A DNA stretch of 20,920 nucleotides from a virus: positions 1-20,920 of IMG/VR virus record IMGVR_UViG_3300018476_000046; one strand, given 5' to 3'. The translations under genes were made by a program, and so were the position numbers. Positions 4,230 to 12,287 of the stretch are shown here, one piece after another (position 1 is the stretch's first letter; every line of letters starts with the position of its first letter). The notes under the pieces are model-generated. The model did no database searches, was not told the origin of the DNA, and saw only the letters and a program-made list of their open reading frames with translations.

Positions 4230-5666
4230 ATGGGTATGTCGGTCATCCAGCGTCTCACTCAGCTTCCTAAGCATGACCGGGACTGCTACCTGGCGACCCT
4301 GGATGACGTGGTCCTTGCCGAGATCCTGACTGGTGAGTGGTGGGCCACGGCCCGACCGGAGCAGATCCCCCCACCCGGTGACTGGCTTGTCTGCCTGTTC
4401 ATGGCCGGACGCGGGTCCGGGAAGAGTCGGGCGTCCAGTGAGTGGCTGGTGGACCGGATCCTGAAGCACCCGTTCGACCGTGCTGGGAACCCGACTGAGT
4501 GGCTGCTGATCGCCGAGACCCTCAGTGACGCCAGGGCTATCAACGTGGACGGACCCAGCGGCCTGCTGAACATCCTGCGCAGGCGTCGTATCGTACACAG
4601 GTACAAGCAGACACCTCGCCCTATGATCCTGTTCCCGGACGGGGTGAAGGTGTACCTGGAGGGTGCCGACGACCCGGACGTCGGTCGCGGCTACAACGCT
4701 GCCGGTGCGGTCCTGGATGAGATTGCCAAGTGGAAGTACTCCTACGGCTCCTGGTACGAGGGGATCCTGCCGTCGCTGCGGATGGACCTGATCGACGACC
4801 ATCCGCGTGCCTTCGTGACCACCACCCCGAAGCCGATCAAGATCCTCCAGGAGTGGCTCCGCCAGGATGACGGCAGCGTGCACCTGATCACCGGATCCAC
4901 GTTCGACAACGCCGCCAACCTGTCCCGGCACGTTCTGACCGAACTCAAGAAGCGCTACGCCGGTACCAGCATCGGTGCACAGGAGCTGTACGGACAGATG
5001 CTGGAGCTGACCGGTGGCGGCCTGTTCAAGCGGATGGACCTGATCAACCACCGGGTTGCCGACGCACCGGACGACATTACCTACACGGTGGTGGGTGCTG
5101 ACCCGAACCTGACCGGTGACGATGCCATGACCGGGATCGTGGTGGCCTGTCGCACACGCGACAACGACATGTACGTCCTGGCGGACCGTTCCGTGCCTGA
5201 CTCAGGTCGGTCGGCTGCCCTGGCCATGTGGCGGGCGGTGGCCGAGTTCGGTGCCAGCATGCTGGTGTACGAGGAGAACCTGGGTAAGCGCTACCTCCAG
5301 GAGGTACTGCGGGACGCCTACCTGGACTGCGTCAACCAGGGGATGTTCCCGGCCGGCACCACCGCACCGATGAAGCCGATCCATGCCAAGCACGGCAAGG
5401 CGACCCGTGCTGAGCCGGTGTCACACCGCCTTGAGCAGGGAAGACTCCACATGGTGGGGCTGCATGAGGAGCTGGAGGACCAGTGCGTCCTCTATGACCC
5501 TAAGTCGACCCGGGAGTCCCCGGACCGCATGGACGCCATGGTCCATGCCTGCCTGGAGCTGATGGCCGGGGAGAAGCGTCAGATGCGCATGGGCGACCCG
5601 ACGCGGTACGACCTACAGGACATCGGCATGCTCAACCAGTTCAGCCGTAACCTCGGGGCTATGTGA
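4230..5666 (+). CDS. terL: Terminase large subunit (ATPase and nuclease)
   Basis: The 478-residue protein is the packaging motor that cuts concatemeric phage DNA and drives it through the portal. The ATPase domain has Walker A GRGSGKS at residues 60-66, Walker B AVLDEIAKW with the acidic pair at 163-164, and the coupling motif TTTPKP at 197-202. The nuclease domain begins near VVGADPN with Asp291. A second acidic stretch is VYEEN (346-350), and Asp435 in PDRMDAMVHA is a probable third metal ligand. This is the Terminase_6 type common in actinophages, of usual length. An in-frame ATG at 4236 is an alternative start; neither has a clear ribosome binding site. No small-terminase gene is recognisable immediately upstream, where one is often found. 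Confidence 0.95.
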   Translation: MGMSVIQRLTQLPKHDRDCYLATLDDVVLAEILTGEWWATARPEQIPPPGDWLVCLFMAGRGSGKSRASSEWLVDRILKHPFDRAGNPTEWLLIAETLSDARAINVDGPSGLLNILRRRRIVHRYKQTPRPMILFPDGVKVYLEGADDPDVGRGYNAAGAVLDEIAKWKYSYGSWYEGILPSLRMDLIDDHPRAFVTTTPKPIKILQEWLRQDDGSVHLITGSTFDNAANLSRHVLTELKKRYAGTSIGAQELYGQMLELTGGGLFKRMDLINHRVADAPDDITYTVVGADPNLTGDDAMTGIVVACRTRDNDMYVLADRSVPDSGRSAALAMWRAVAEFGASMLVYEENLGKRYLQEVLRDAYLDCVNQGMFPAGTTAPMKPIHAKHGKATRAEPVSHRLEQGRLHMVGLHEELEDQCVLYDPKSTRESPDRMDAMVHACLELMAGEKRQMRMGDPTRYDLQDIGMLNQFSRNLGAM

Positions 5667-5690
5667 GTACTTCCTCTTGCGAACCGTCGT

Positions 5691-5705
5691 CCCATATAGT
5701 ATGGG
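5691..5705. promoter_or_regulatory. Palindrome overlapping a start codon
   Basis: CCCATA and TATGGG flank TAG in a perfect inverted repeat that contains the ATG at 5701 and a TATAGT sequence. It could be an operator or an RNA hairpin masking the start codon. It could also be chance, as it is short. Confidence 0.35.
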
Positions 5706-5985
5706 CGTGATCGTCACCTGTCTCGTTGTCGCTGTGCTCGCTGTCGCCAGGATGACCCGTCTCCTGTGCCTCGACGAGCTGACTGTCGGCTACCGGCAGT
5801 GGGTGGTACGCAAGTGGGGCAAGGACTCGAAGCTGACCTACATGGTGCACTGCGTCTGGTGCACCAGTTTCTGGCTGGCCCTGCCTGTCATGACAGTTAG
5901 TGTAATGTACCCGAACCGGTGGGTGCTGCTCGCCTTCGCACCGTGGGCTGCGTCGATGGTCGCAGGAATGCTGAACAAGGAGTGA
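5701..5985 (+). CDS. DUF1360-like membrane protein
   Basis: The 94-residue protein has an N-terminal membrane helix (VIVTCLVVAVLAVARMTRLL), then DELTVGYRQWVVRKWG, a CVWCTSFW motif at about residues 51-58, and further helices (LALPVMTVSVMY and VLLAFAPWAASMVAGML). The order helix, R-L-x-x-L-D-x-x-T, CxWC and two more helices is the DUF1360 layout, found in bacteria and many actinophages between terminase and portal. Its function is unknown. I chose ATG 5701; a TTG at 5677 is a poorer alternative. The start lies within a 15-base palindrome and has no good ribosome binding site. The portal ATG follows three bases after its stop. Confidence 0.8.
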   Translation: MGVIVTCLVVAVLAVARMTRLLCLDELTVGYRQWVVRKWGKDSKLTYMVHCVWCTSFWLALPVMTVSVMYPNRWVLLAFAPWAASMVAGMLNKE

Positions 5986-5988
5986 CAC

Positions 5989-8967
5989 ATGGCGGTCCTG
6001 GGACGACGGCAGCCCAAGGTCACACCACCACCACATGCCAGCACTGACCTGGTACCCCGGTCCCAGTCGCTTGTCGCCTCCGCTGCCCGCGTGTCCTTCA
6101 AGGACGGCAGCTGGAACTCCTACCGCTTCGGTGACGACACCTGGCAGCAGGAGGCATGGCGCCTCTATGACTGCGTGGGTGAGGGTCGGTTCGCGGCCAA
6201 CTGGATCGGCTCATGCTGCTCCCGGGTGCGCATCTACGTGGCCGACGTGGACAAGAACGGCAGGGTGCAGCAGGAGACCGAGAAGCCGAAGGTGGCTGCC
6301 CTGGCGGACACCCTGTTCGGGGGTCCGCCGGCCAAGGCCGAGGCACTGCGGATGCTGGGTATCAACCTGACGGTCGCCGGTGACGCCTACATCATCGGTC
6401 GCAGCGTGGACGACAAGGACTCCGATGAGTGGTACGTGGTCTCCTGCTCGGAGCTACGCCGCATGGGTCGCGGTGACAACATGTACTACGCCTTCATCGA
6501 CCCCAACGGTAAGGTCCTGTCCGGCAACCAGAACCGGCTGGACCCCGAGCGGGACATCATCATCCGGGTCTGGACACCGCACCCCCGACGCAACCTGTGG
6601 GCTGACTCACCGTTCCGGGGGGCCATGCCCATGCTCCTGGAGATCGAGCGGCTGACCAAGTTCGTCTTCGCCCAGATCGACAGCCGGCTGGTGTCAGCTG
6701 GCATCGTGTGGCTGCCCAAGGAGGCCAGCTTCCCGTCCCTTGACGGTGACATGACCGGTGCCGAGGCACTGACCGACGCCATGATGAGGGCGGCCTCGAT
6801 CAGCCGTCGCGGCGAGGACTCGGCTGCCGGGGTGGTGCCGTTCTTCGTGGAGCTGCCCACTGACGCACTGGGCAAGGTCCAGATGACCCAGTTCACCTCG
6901 GAGCTGTCGCAGCAGGCCAGGGAGCTTCGCGAGGAGGCACTGAGTCGGTTCGCCACAGCCATGGACATGCCTCCGGAGATCCTGAAGGGAACGGGAGACA
7001 CGAATCATTGGTGTGAAATCGACACCACTCAAACTCTAACCCAGGACCGGGGTTGGGTCAACCAGTCTGACCTGGTCATTGGGGACATGATCCTCACTTT
7101 GAACCACGAGACCGGGATGTCAGAGTGGCAGCCGGTGCTCGACATCTACCGGGCTGACGTGACCGATGAGCCGATGTTGCGCATCGACGGCCGGATGCAC
7201 CATTCCACCACGACAATGGGCCACCGTTGGCCCGTCCTGAAGCCGACCCATCGCCGCCAGGGTGAGGCTCGTTACCGCACCTGGGAACGCGAATGGACCA
7301 CGTCGAAGGACCTGGTCAAGGACCGAGGTCGACTCATCCTGGCGTCGGGTCATGCCGACCTGCCCCAGGAGCCCAAGTACACCGATCCCCTGGTGGAGAC
7401 CCTCGCGTGGATGTCCACTGACGCCAACCTGACGTTTAAGCGCCACAACGACAGCAGGCAGCGTCTAGTTATCCGCCAGTCCCGCTCAGCCAACCCGGAG
7501 AAGGTTGACCGGATCCGCACTGCCCTGACCGGGATGATGGGGCCGTCGACTCCGGACCTTCTCGCGGGCACCAATCGGGGCCTGGAGTGCTGGCGCGAGT
7601 CGGACGACATCGACAACCTGGCGGTGTTCACTTTGAACGCCGACGCTACCGAGGGCCTGCTGGAACTGGCTCCCGGTCGACTGGTGGAGCCATGGGTCAT
7701 CGACTCCATGACTCGGTCCCAGTTGGAGATGTTCCTCCATGTCAGCCTCCTAGCCAACGGTTCCAAGCAGACCAATGGATCGACCCAGACCCTGTTCAGC
7801 GTGGATCCAGCTCGCCTGGATGCGGCAGAGAGGGCAGCCGTTCTGCTCGGCTACCGGGTGTCCCGGGGTCAGCGCAACCAGCAGACCGGGTTCGGGGACA
7901 CACCCGTGCACTGGCTGTCCGTCGGCAACCGGACCGTGTTTTCGCCCACCAAGGAGCACGTCTCTGAGGTGTCATACACTGGTACTGTCTGGTGCCCGAC
8001 GACTGCCAACGGCACCTGGTTTGCCCGGACCCAGGGGGGCTCTACCCACTTTACGGGGAATTCGTCCTGGCACGTTGAGGAATCCGCAGTAAAGGTTCAT
8101 ATCGAACCGCTGATGACCCGCATCTGTGACGGACTGACCACTGCCTACCTGCGCTCAGCACTGGAGGACATCGGCGAGGACCCCGACCGGTTCGTCTTCT
8201 GGTACGACACCGCACCCCTGACCGTCCGGCCACAGAGGCTCCAGGACACCCTGAACATGTACGAGAAGGGCCTGGTCAACGATGAGGCCGTGATCACGGC
8301 TGGCGACTACAAGCTGACTGACATGCTCACCGACGAGCAGAAGGCACAGCGCTTCCTACGTGAGCTGATGCTGCGTGACCCGAACCTGTTCCAGATCCCG
8401 TCCGTGCGCGAGCTTGCCGGCATCACCGAGGAGCTGCTGCCGGCTGCCTCGGTGACCACCCCCGTTGAGGGGGGTCCAGGGGTAGGGCCACCTCCGCCAC
8501 CGCCACCTCCGACCGGGATCCAGCAGACCGTGCTGCCACCGATCCCTGTGGGCAGTACGGCCGAGGGTGCACCGACTGAGGTCAGTGACACACCCATCGT
8601 GGCATCCATGCTGGTGCCGTCATGGGCCACGATGTTCGTGGTCTGTGAGGCGGTCGTCGTACGAGCCCTGGAGCTTGCTGGCAAGCGGCTGCTGTCAGCT
8701 GGTAACCGGGGCCAGTTCAAGGACGTGCCACCGTACGAGCTTCACACCAGGATCCCGGTGACGGATGCTGACCATGCTGCCGACCTGATGACGACAGCAT
8801 GGAGCCACCTGCATGTGCTGTCCTCGCACATCGACCTGTCGGTGGACACCGGCCGGCTGCGGACCGTCCTGGAGGACTACTGCACCCAGGTCCTGGTGTC
8901 GGGGCAGCCCCACCAGGGCCACCACCTCGGTCAGTTCCTGCGCGACCGGCAGATGGTGAACGTATGA
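5989..8967 (+). CDS. Portal protein containing an intein
   Basis: The 992-residue precursor contains a portal protein split by an intein at residues 342-691. The ATG at 5989 has AAGGAG upstream. The N-extein (1-341) includes the portal core, with SPFRGAMPMLLEIERL, and ends GTGDTNHW. The C-extein resumes SSWHVEESAVKVHIEPL. Joined, these give NHWSSWHVEES, the continuous motif expected in uninterrupted actinophage portals, which fixes the insertion point precisely. The spliced product would be 642 residues, forming the ring at the capsid vertex through which DNA passes and on which the tail docks. The C-terminal region has a run of eight prolines (near 8490-8512) that may slow ribosomes. The gene overlaps the next by four bases (ATGA). 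Confidence 0.93.
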   Translation: MAVLGRRQPKVTPPPHASTDLVPRSQSLVASAARVSFKDGSWNSYRFGDDTWQQEAWRLYDCVGEGRFAANWIGSCCSRVRIYVADVDKNGRVQQETEKPKVAALADTLFGGPPAKAEALRMLGINLTVAGDAYIIGRSVDDKDSDEWYVVSCSELRRMGRGDNMYYAFIDPNGKVLSGNQNRLDPERDIIIRVWTPHPRRNLWADSPFRGAMPMLLEIERLTKFVFAQIDSRLVSAGIVWLPKEASFPSLDGDMTGAEALTDAMMRAASISRRGEDSAAGVVPFFVELPTDALGKVQMTQFTSELSQQARELREEALSRFATAMDMPPEILKGTGDTNHWCEIDTTQTLTQDRGWVNQSDLVIGDMILTLNHETGMSEWQPVLDIYRADVTDEPMLRIDGRMHHSTTTMGHRWPVLKPTHRRQGEARYRTWEREWTTSKDLVKDRGRLILASGHADLPQEPKYTDPLVETLAWMSTDANLTFKRHNDSRQRLVIRQSRSANPEKVDRIRTALTGMMGPSTPDLLAGTNRGLECWRESDDIDNLAVFTLNADATEGLLELAPGRLVEPWVIDSMTRSQLEMFLHVSLLANGSKQTNGSTQTLFSVDPARLDAAERAAVLLGYRVSRGQRNQQTGFGDTPVHWLSVGNRTVFSPTKEHVSEVSYTGTVWCPTTANGTWFARTQGGSTHFTGNSSWHVEESAVKVHIEPLMTRICDGLTTAYLRSALEDIGEDPDRFVFWYDTAPLTVRPQRLQDTLNMYEKGLVNDEAVITAGDYKLTDMLTDEQKAQRFLRELMLRDPNLFQIPSVRELAGITEELLPAASVTTPVEGGPGVGPPPPPPPPTGIQQTVLPPIPVGSTAEGAPTEVSDTPIVASMLVPSWATMFVVCEAVVVRALELAGKRLLSAGNRGQFKDVPPYELHTRIPVTDADHAADLMTTAWSHLHVLSSHIDLSVDTGRLRTVLEDYCTQVLVSGQPHQGHHLGQFLRDRQMVNV
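7012..8061 (+). other. Intein within the portal, degenerate LAGLIDADG endonuclease domain
   Basis: The 350-residue insert begins at Cys342 (CEIDTTQTL...GWV...DLVIGD, block A) and has a TxxH block B at Thr409-His412 (TMGH). Block F is VWCPTTANGTWFAR with Cys669, and the insert ends HFTGN at Asn691 followed by Ser692. The penultimate residue is Gly, not the usual His. Between the splicing blocks lies a homing-endonuclease-like region. Its first motif is LAWMSTDAN with Asp478 in the acidic position. Its second, in SQLEMFLHVSLLANGS, has Asn590 where the D of the usual DG pair is expected, followed later by LGYRVS. Protein splicing should work, but cleavage activity is probably reduced or lost. 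Confidence 0.92.
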
Positions 8968-9689
8968 GCCGGGACTCTGACGAGAGGTCGCTACTGGGGA
9001 CCGTGACCGGCTCCCTGAAGCGGTGGCTGTCGGCTGCCCGGGAGGCGGTCATGGCACCCTGGGAGCGTCACCAGGTGCAGCCTGACGTGACTGCGGTCTA
9101 CTCCACCCAGCCACTGTGGGACGCGGAGGTGGGGACGATCCTGACCCACCTGGGTCGCATCTCCCTGCATGCCTGGTCGCAGGCTACTGACGTACCGCCG
9201 GTGTCCCGTCATGCGTTTGTTATGGCTGAACTGGCTATGGTGCAGAACCTGCTGGTCAGGGTCCCGGATGAGACGGCGGGCCTCATCTTTGAGAAGATCA
9301 TTGACGTGACCAACGCAGGTGGTGACAGTGCGGCCGTGGCGCGTGCCGTGGATGACGTGCTCACCTGGACCGGTTCAGAGAACTGGGACAGCCGTGCCCA
9401 TGTCATTGCCGTCACGGAGAACACTCGCGCATACGGCTACGGCACCCTGGCTGCGGGAATGGAGCAGGGGCGGGTGACCGGCAGGCAGCTGGGCAAGAAG
9501 TGGTCTGACGAGCGTGACCCTCGGGTCCGGGCTGAGCACCGTGCGGTCAACGGTCAGGTAGTGCCACTGGGTAGTCCGTTCTATGTGGCCGGCATACCCA
9601 TGATGTACCCCGCTGACCCTTCGGCACCTGCTGACCTGGTCTGCGGCTGCCGTTGTGACCTTGTGATCGTGGATGAGAGGCAAGGCTGA
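8964..9689 (+). CDS. Minor head protein, Mu F / SPP1 gp7-like
   Basis: The ATG overlaps the portal stop. The 241-residue protein has a helical N-terminal part and the MuF core at the C-terminus: VIAVTENTRAYGYG, KKWSDERDPRVRAEHRAVNGQ, then MMYPADPS and VCGCRCDL. These E-N-T-R...W....D.R.R..H...G......F..G....P.DP.....C.CRC motifs are typical of SPP1 gp7/Mu F head morphogenesis proteins. Such proteins bind the portal inside the prohead and may be ejected with DNA. The closing Cys cluster may hold metal or form disulfides. The stop overlaps the next start (TGATG). Confidence 0.88.
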   Translation: MSRDSDERSLLGTVTGSLKRWLSAAREAVMAPWERHQVQPDVTAVYSTQPLWDAEVGTILTHLGRISLHAWSQATDVPPVSRHAFVMAELAMVQNLLVRVPDETAGLIFEKIIDVTNAGGDSAAVARAVDDVLTWTGSENWDSRAHVIAVTENTRAYGYGTLAAGMEQGRVTGRQLGKKWSDERDPRVRAEHRAVNGQVVPLGSPFYVAGIPMMYPADPSAPADLVCGCRCDLVIVDERQG

Positions 9690-12082
9690 TGGTTGACCCG
9701 AACCCGGCTCGCGGCATGCCGCTACAGCTTCAGAAGTACTGGCTCACCGGCAAGGGCGCTGCCCAGATCCGCTGGAACACTCCTGGTGACTTCCTGAGGT
9801 GTGTCAGCCGGATCCGCAAGTACTTCCCCAAGGAGCCCGAGGGGCTGTGCAACATCCTGCACCAGAAGGCTACTGGCGGTGCCCCCGGTCACGGCAGTAA
9901 CGAGCACAGCCTGCTGGTGCCTGAGGGGTACGAGGAGGCTACGGCACTGCTGGCTGCCTCGTCGGTACTCAGCCAGGACCTGTGGGCTGGTCCCCTGGCA
10001 CCCATTGACGTGGAGACCGACGAGCCCGGCGGCACCCGCCTGTTCGAGCAGGGCTCCCTGTTCCACCGCACCCTTCCACTGCCGCTGCGGTTCCGTCGCC
10101 AGGACGGGCCTGGCCACACGGGTGCGGTGACCGTGGGTCGCATCATGGGTGTGACCCAGGGTCCTGACGAGTACGGCAACGACTTCCTGTGGGGCTGGGG
10201 CGACTGGCTGGATGCCAGCATCGTCCCGGAAGTGACCGAGGCACGCTACCTGGTGGACCAGGGTGTGGCCGGCTCCAGCGTGGACCCGGGCGGACGGGTA
10301 ACCGGGGTGGTCAACCCGGAGACCGGCGGACGGCGGATCCAGGAGTACGTGATGGGTGGTGCCACGCTGGTGTCCATCCCGGCTTTCAGTCAGACACGGC
10401 TGTACAACCTGGTGGAAGGTGAGTGGCCGGACAGTGACACAGACATGGCTGACTCTGCTGCTCTCATGGAGTCAGCGACAGGAGAGAAGGAGGTGGGCTG
10501 CGGCTGCGACGACTTCACGGTGGACCAGTTCACCGTCAACGCCTCCGGATGGAAAGGTCTCCCGCTAGCGGCCCGTGAGTCCACTTTCGACAACGACGAT
10601 GCGGTCAAGCGGATCACGGCATGGGCAGCAGGTGGCCAGGACACCGCGAAGATGCGGCAGGCGTTCCTGTGGTTCAACTCTGCCGGTAACCCGGCCGACC
10701 CGACCAGCTACCGACTGCCGCTGGGTGACATCGTCAACGGCAGGCTGACCCTGGTCTTCCATGCCATCTATGCCGCCGCCGCCCTGCTCAGTGGTGCCCA
10801 CGGCGGACTGCCGGACATCCCGGACGCCGACAAGGCCCAGATCCGAGGTGTCATCTCGGCCATCTACCCGGAGATGGCCAAGGCCTTCGATGACAGTTCG
10901 ATCATGGCTCCATGGGACCGTCCGGCGGCCGTACAGGCGAAGGCTGACGCTGAGGCGTCCGTCAGTGCCGAGACGCTGGAACTGGCCGCCGGCAAGGAGC
11001 CCTACGGTGACGTGAAGTACGCCGACCCTGGCTACCAGGAGGACGGTACCAAGCGGTACCCACTGGACACCGAGGAGCACGTCCGGGCCGCCTGGTCCTA
11101 CATCAACGTGACCTCGAACGCAGGCAGGTACTCCCCGGAGGACCTGGAGAGGGTGCGCAACCGGATCCGGCAGGCTGCCCGGAGGATGGGTGTCAGCATC
11201 AGTGCGGGCGACCCCGACGACGAGGAGTACTCGGTAGCCTCCGTCTACCCGCTGGAGCCACCGAAGGTGTGGTTCGAGGACCCAGGCCTGACGGGACCGA
11301 CACACCTGACCGTGACCGCCGAGGGCAGGGTGTTCGGCCACCTGGCACAGTGGGACACCTGCCACCGTGACGTGCAGCAGCGCTCATGCGTCCTGGCCCC
11401 CCGGTCGAGGAAGGACTACGCACCCTTCCATCTAGGGTCCGTCCTCACCAGTGAGGGTGAGGAGATCATGGTCGGGAAGATTGTCATGGACACCCGCCAT
11501 GCCGGTATCCGTCTGTCCTATGCAGCAGCAGCGATCCACTACGACCACACCGGCGACGAGGTTGCCGTGGTCCGGGCCGGCGAGGACAGCTACGGTGTCT
11601 GGGTCGCCGGGTCCCTGGTCCCGGAGGCGACTCCTGCCAAAGCCGCCAAGCTCCGTCGCTCGCCACTGTCAGGCGACTGGCGAGGGGTGGACGGGAACCT
11701 GGAGCTGACGGCTGCCCTGGCGGTCAACGTCCCTGCGTTCCCGGTCTTCTCGACGGAGGGTGACACGGGTCTTGCCCTGGTCGCTGCCGGACAGGTGCTG
11801 CCGGTGCAGGACACTGAGGCTGACGCCGAGGAGCAGGACGAGCGTGCCTGGCAGCTTCGGGCACTGATGGAGGAGGACTGGTTGTTCGAGCAGTGGAAGC
11901 GGGCACAGGAGCTTGCTGCCATCATGGAGGCGGACGGCGACAGGGCGCCAGTGGTCCCGGACGCCGACCCGGTGTACGGCACAGCAGCGGTCCTGGCGCG
12001 CCAGATGGATGCTCAGTTCCTGGTTACCGAGGAGGAGGCAGATGACGACTCCGACAGCAAGGACGTACCTGCACCAGTGTGA
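9689..12082 (+). CDS. Capsid maturation protease, multi-domain
   Basis: The 797-residue protein is long for a prohead protease and has several modules. Residues about 20-70 (IRWNTPGDFLRCVSRIRKY...LCNILHQKATG) form the N-terminal domain typical of Streptomyces phage capsid proteases. Residues about 127-240 form a beta-rich protease-like part with WGDWLDASI, GVAGSSVDPGG and SIPAFSQTRL. Residues about 310-395 are a helical domain (AFLWFNSAGNPADPTSYRLP, HAIYAAAALLSGAHGG). Residues about 437-505 match a DUF6582-like domain (YADPGYQEDGTKRYPLDT, YSPEDLERVRNRIRQAA). Residues about 530-690 form a second protease-like part (GRVFGHLAQWDTCH, AGSLVPEATPAKAAKLRRSP, NVPAFPV). It should process the capsid or its scaffold region during maturation. 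The catalytic residues cannot be assigned by eye. Confidence 0.83.
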   Translation: MVDPNPARGMPLQLQKYWLTGKGAAQIRWNTPGDFLRCVSRIRKYFPKEPEGLCNILHQKATGGAPGHGSNEHSLLVPEGYEEATALLAASSVLSQDLWAGPLAPIDVETDEPGGTRLFEQGSLFHRTLPLPLRFRRQDGPGHTGAVTVGRIMGVTQGPDEYGNDFLWGWGDWLDASIVPEVTEARYLVDQGVAGSSVDPGGRVTGVVNPETGGRRIQEYVMGGATLVSIPAFSQTRLYNLVEGEWPDSDTDMADSAALMESATGEKEVGCGCDDFTVDQFTVNASGWKGLPLAARESTFDNDDAVKRITAWAAGGQDTAKMRQAFLWFNSAGNPADPTSYRLPLGDIVNGRLTLVFHAIYAAAALLSGAHGGLPDIPDADKAQIRGVISAIYPEMAKAFDDSSIMAPWDRPAAVQAKADAEASVSAETLELAAGKEPYGDVKYADPGYQEDGTKRYPLDTEEHVRAAWSYINVTSNAGRYSPEDLERVRNRIRQAARRMGVSISAGDPDDEEYSVASVYPLEPPKVWFEDPGLTGPTHLTVTAEGRVFGHLAQWDTCHRDVQQRSCVLAPRSRKDYAPFHLGSVLTSEGEEIMVGKIVMDTRHAGIRLSYAAAAIHYDHTGDEVAVVRAGEDSYGVWVAGSLVPEATPAKAAKLRRSPLSGDWRGVDGNLELTAALAVNVPAFPVFSTEGDTGLALVAAGQVLPVQDTEADAEEQDERAWQLRALMEEDWLFEQWKRAQELAAIMEADGDRAPVVPDADPVYGTAAVLARQMDAQFLVTEEEADDDSDSKDVPAPV

Positions 12083-12287
12083 GGGTGGCCCGTGGGGCGG
12101 CAGATGGGCTGAGTCGCGCTACAAGGCCGGCTTCTGGCTGGTCCACAAGGCCAGTGCCACCGCCTGGTCCTACGTCTACAGCTCACTCAGTGACAAGTGG
12201 GTCATGAACGGGTCTGAGGGCTACCGGCGTGACCGCCACCGTCATGCACCTGCCATGGACCTACGGGTAATGGAGGCGGACTCATGA
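12042..12287 (+). CDS. Hypothetical protein (81 aa)
   Basis: GGAGGAGG at 12031-12038 precedes ATG 12042, and the gene overlaps the protease end by 41 bases in another frame. The product (TTPTARTYLHQCEGGPWGGRW...YKAGFWLVHK...DKWVMNGSEGYRRDRHRH) is rich in Trp, Tyr and Arg, with a basic His/Arg cluster near the C-terminus. It appears soluble and may bind nucleic acid or another virion protein. I do not recognise a family. Its stop overlaps the next ATG by four bases, so it is part of the head operon. Confidence 0.7.
   Translation: MTTPTARTYLHQCEGGPWGGRWAESRYKAGFWLVHKASATAWSYVYSSLSDKWVMNGSEGYRRDRHRHAPAMDLRVMEADS

Noticed and set aside
3945-5051. Long upstream extension of the lipoprotein frame on the minus strand, antisense to the terminase
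   Set aside because: The signal peptide and promoter fix the start at 3944. The extension runs through the non-coding spacer and opposite a certain terminase gene, as happens often in GC-rich DNA.
10565-11365. 266-residue minus-strand ORF inside the capsid protease gene
   Set aside because: Antisense shadow of a recognised gene, with no recognisable domain or ribosome binding site.
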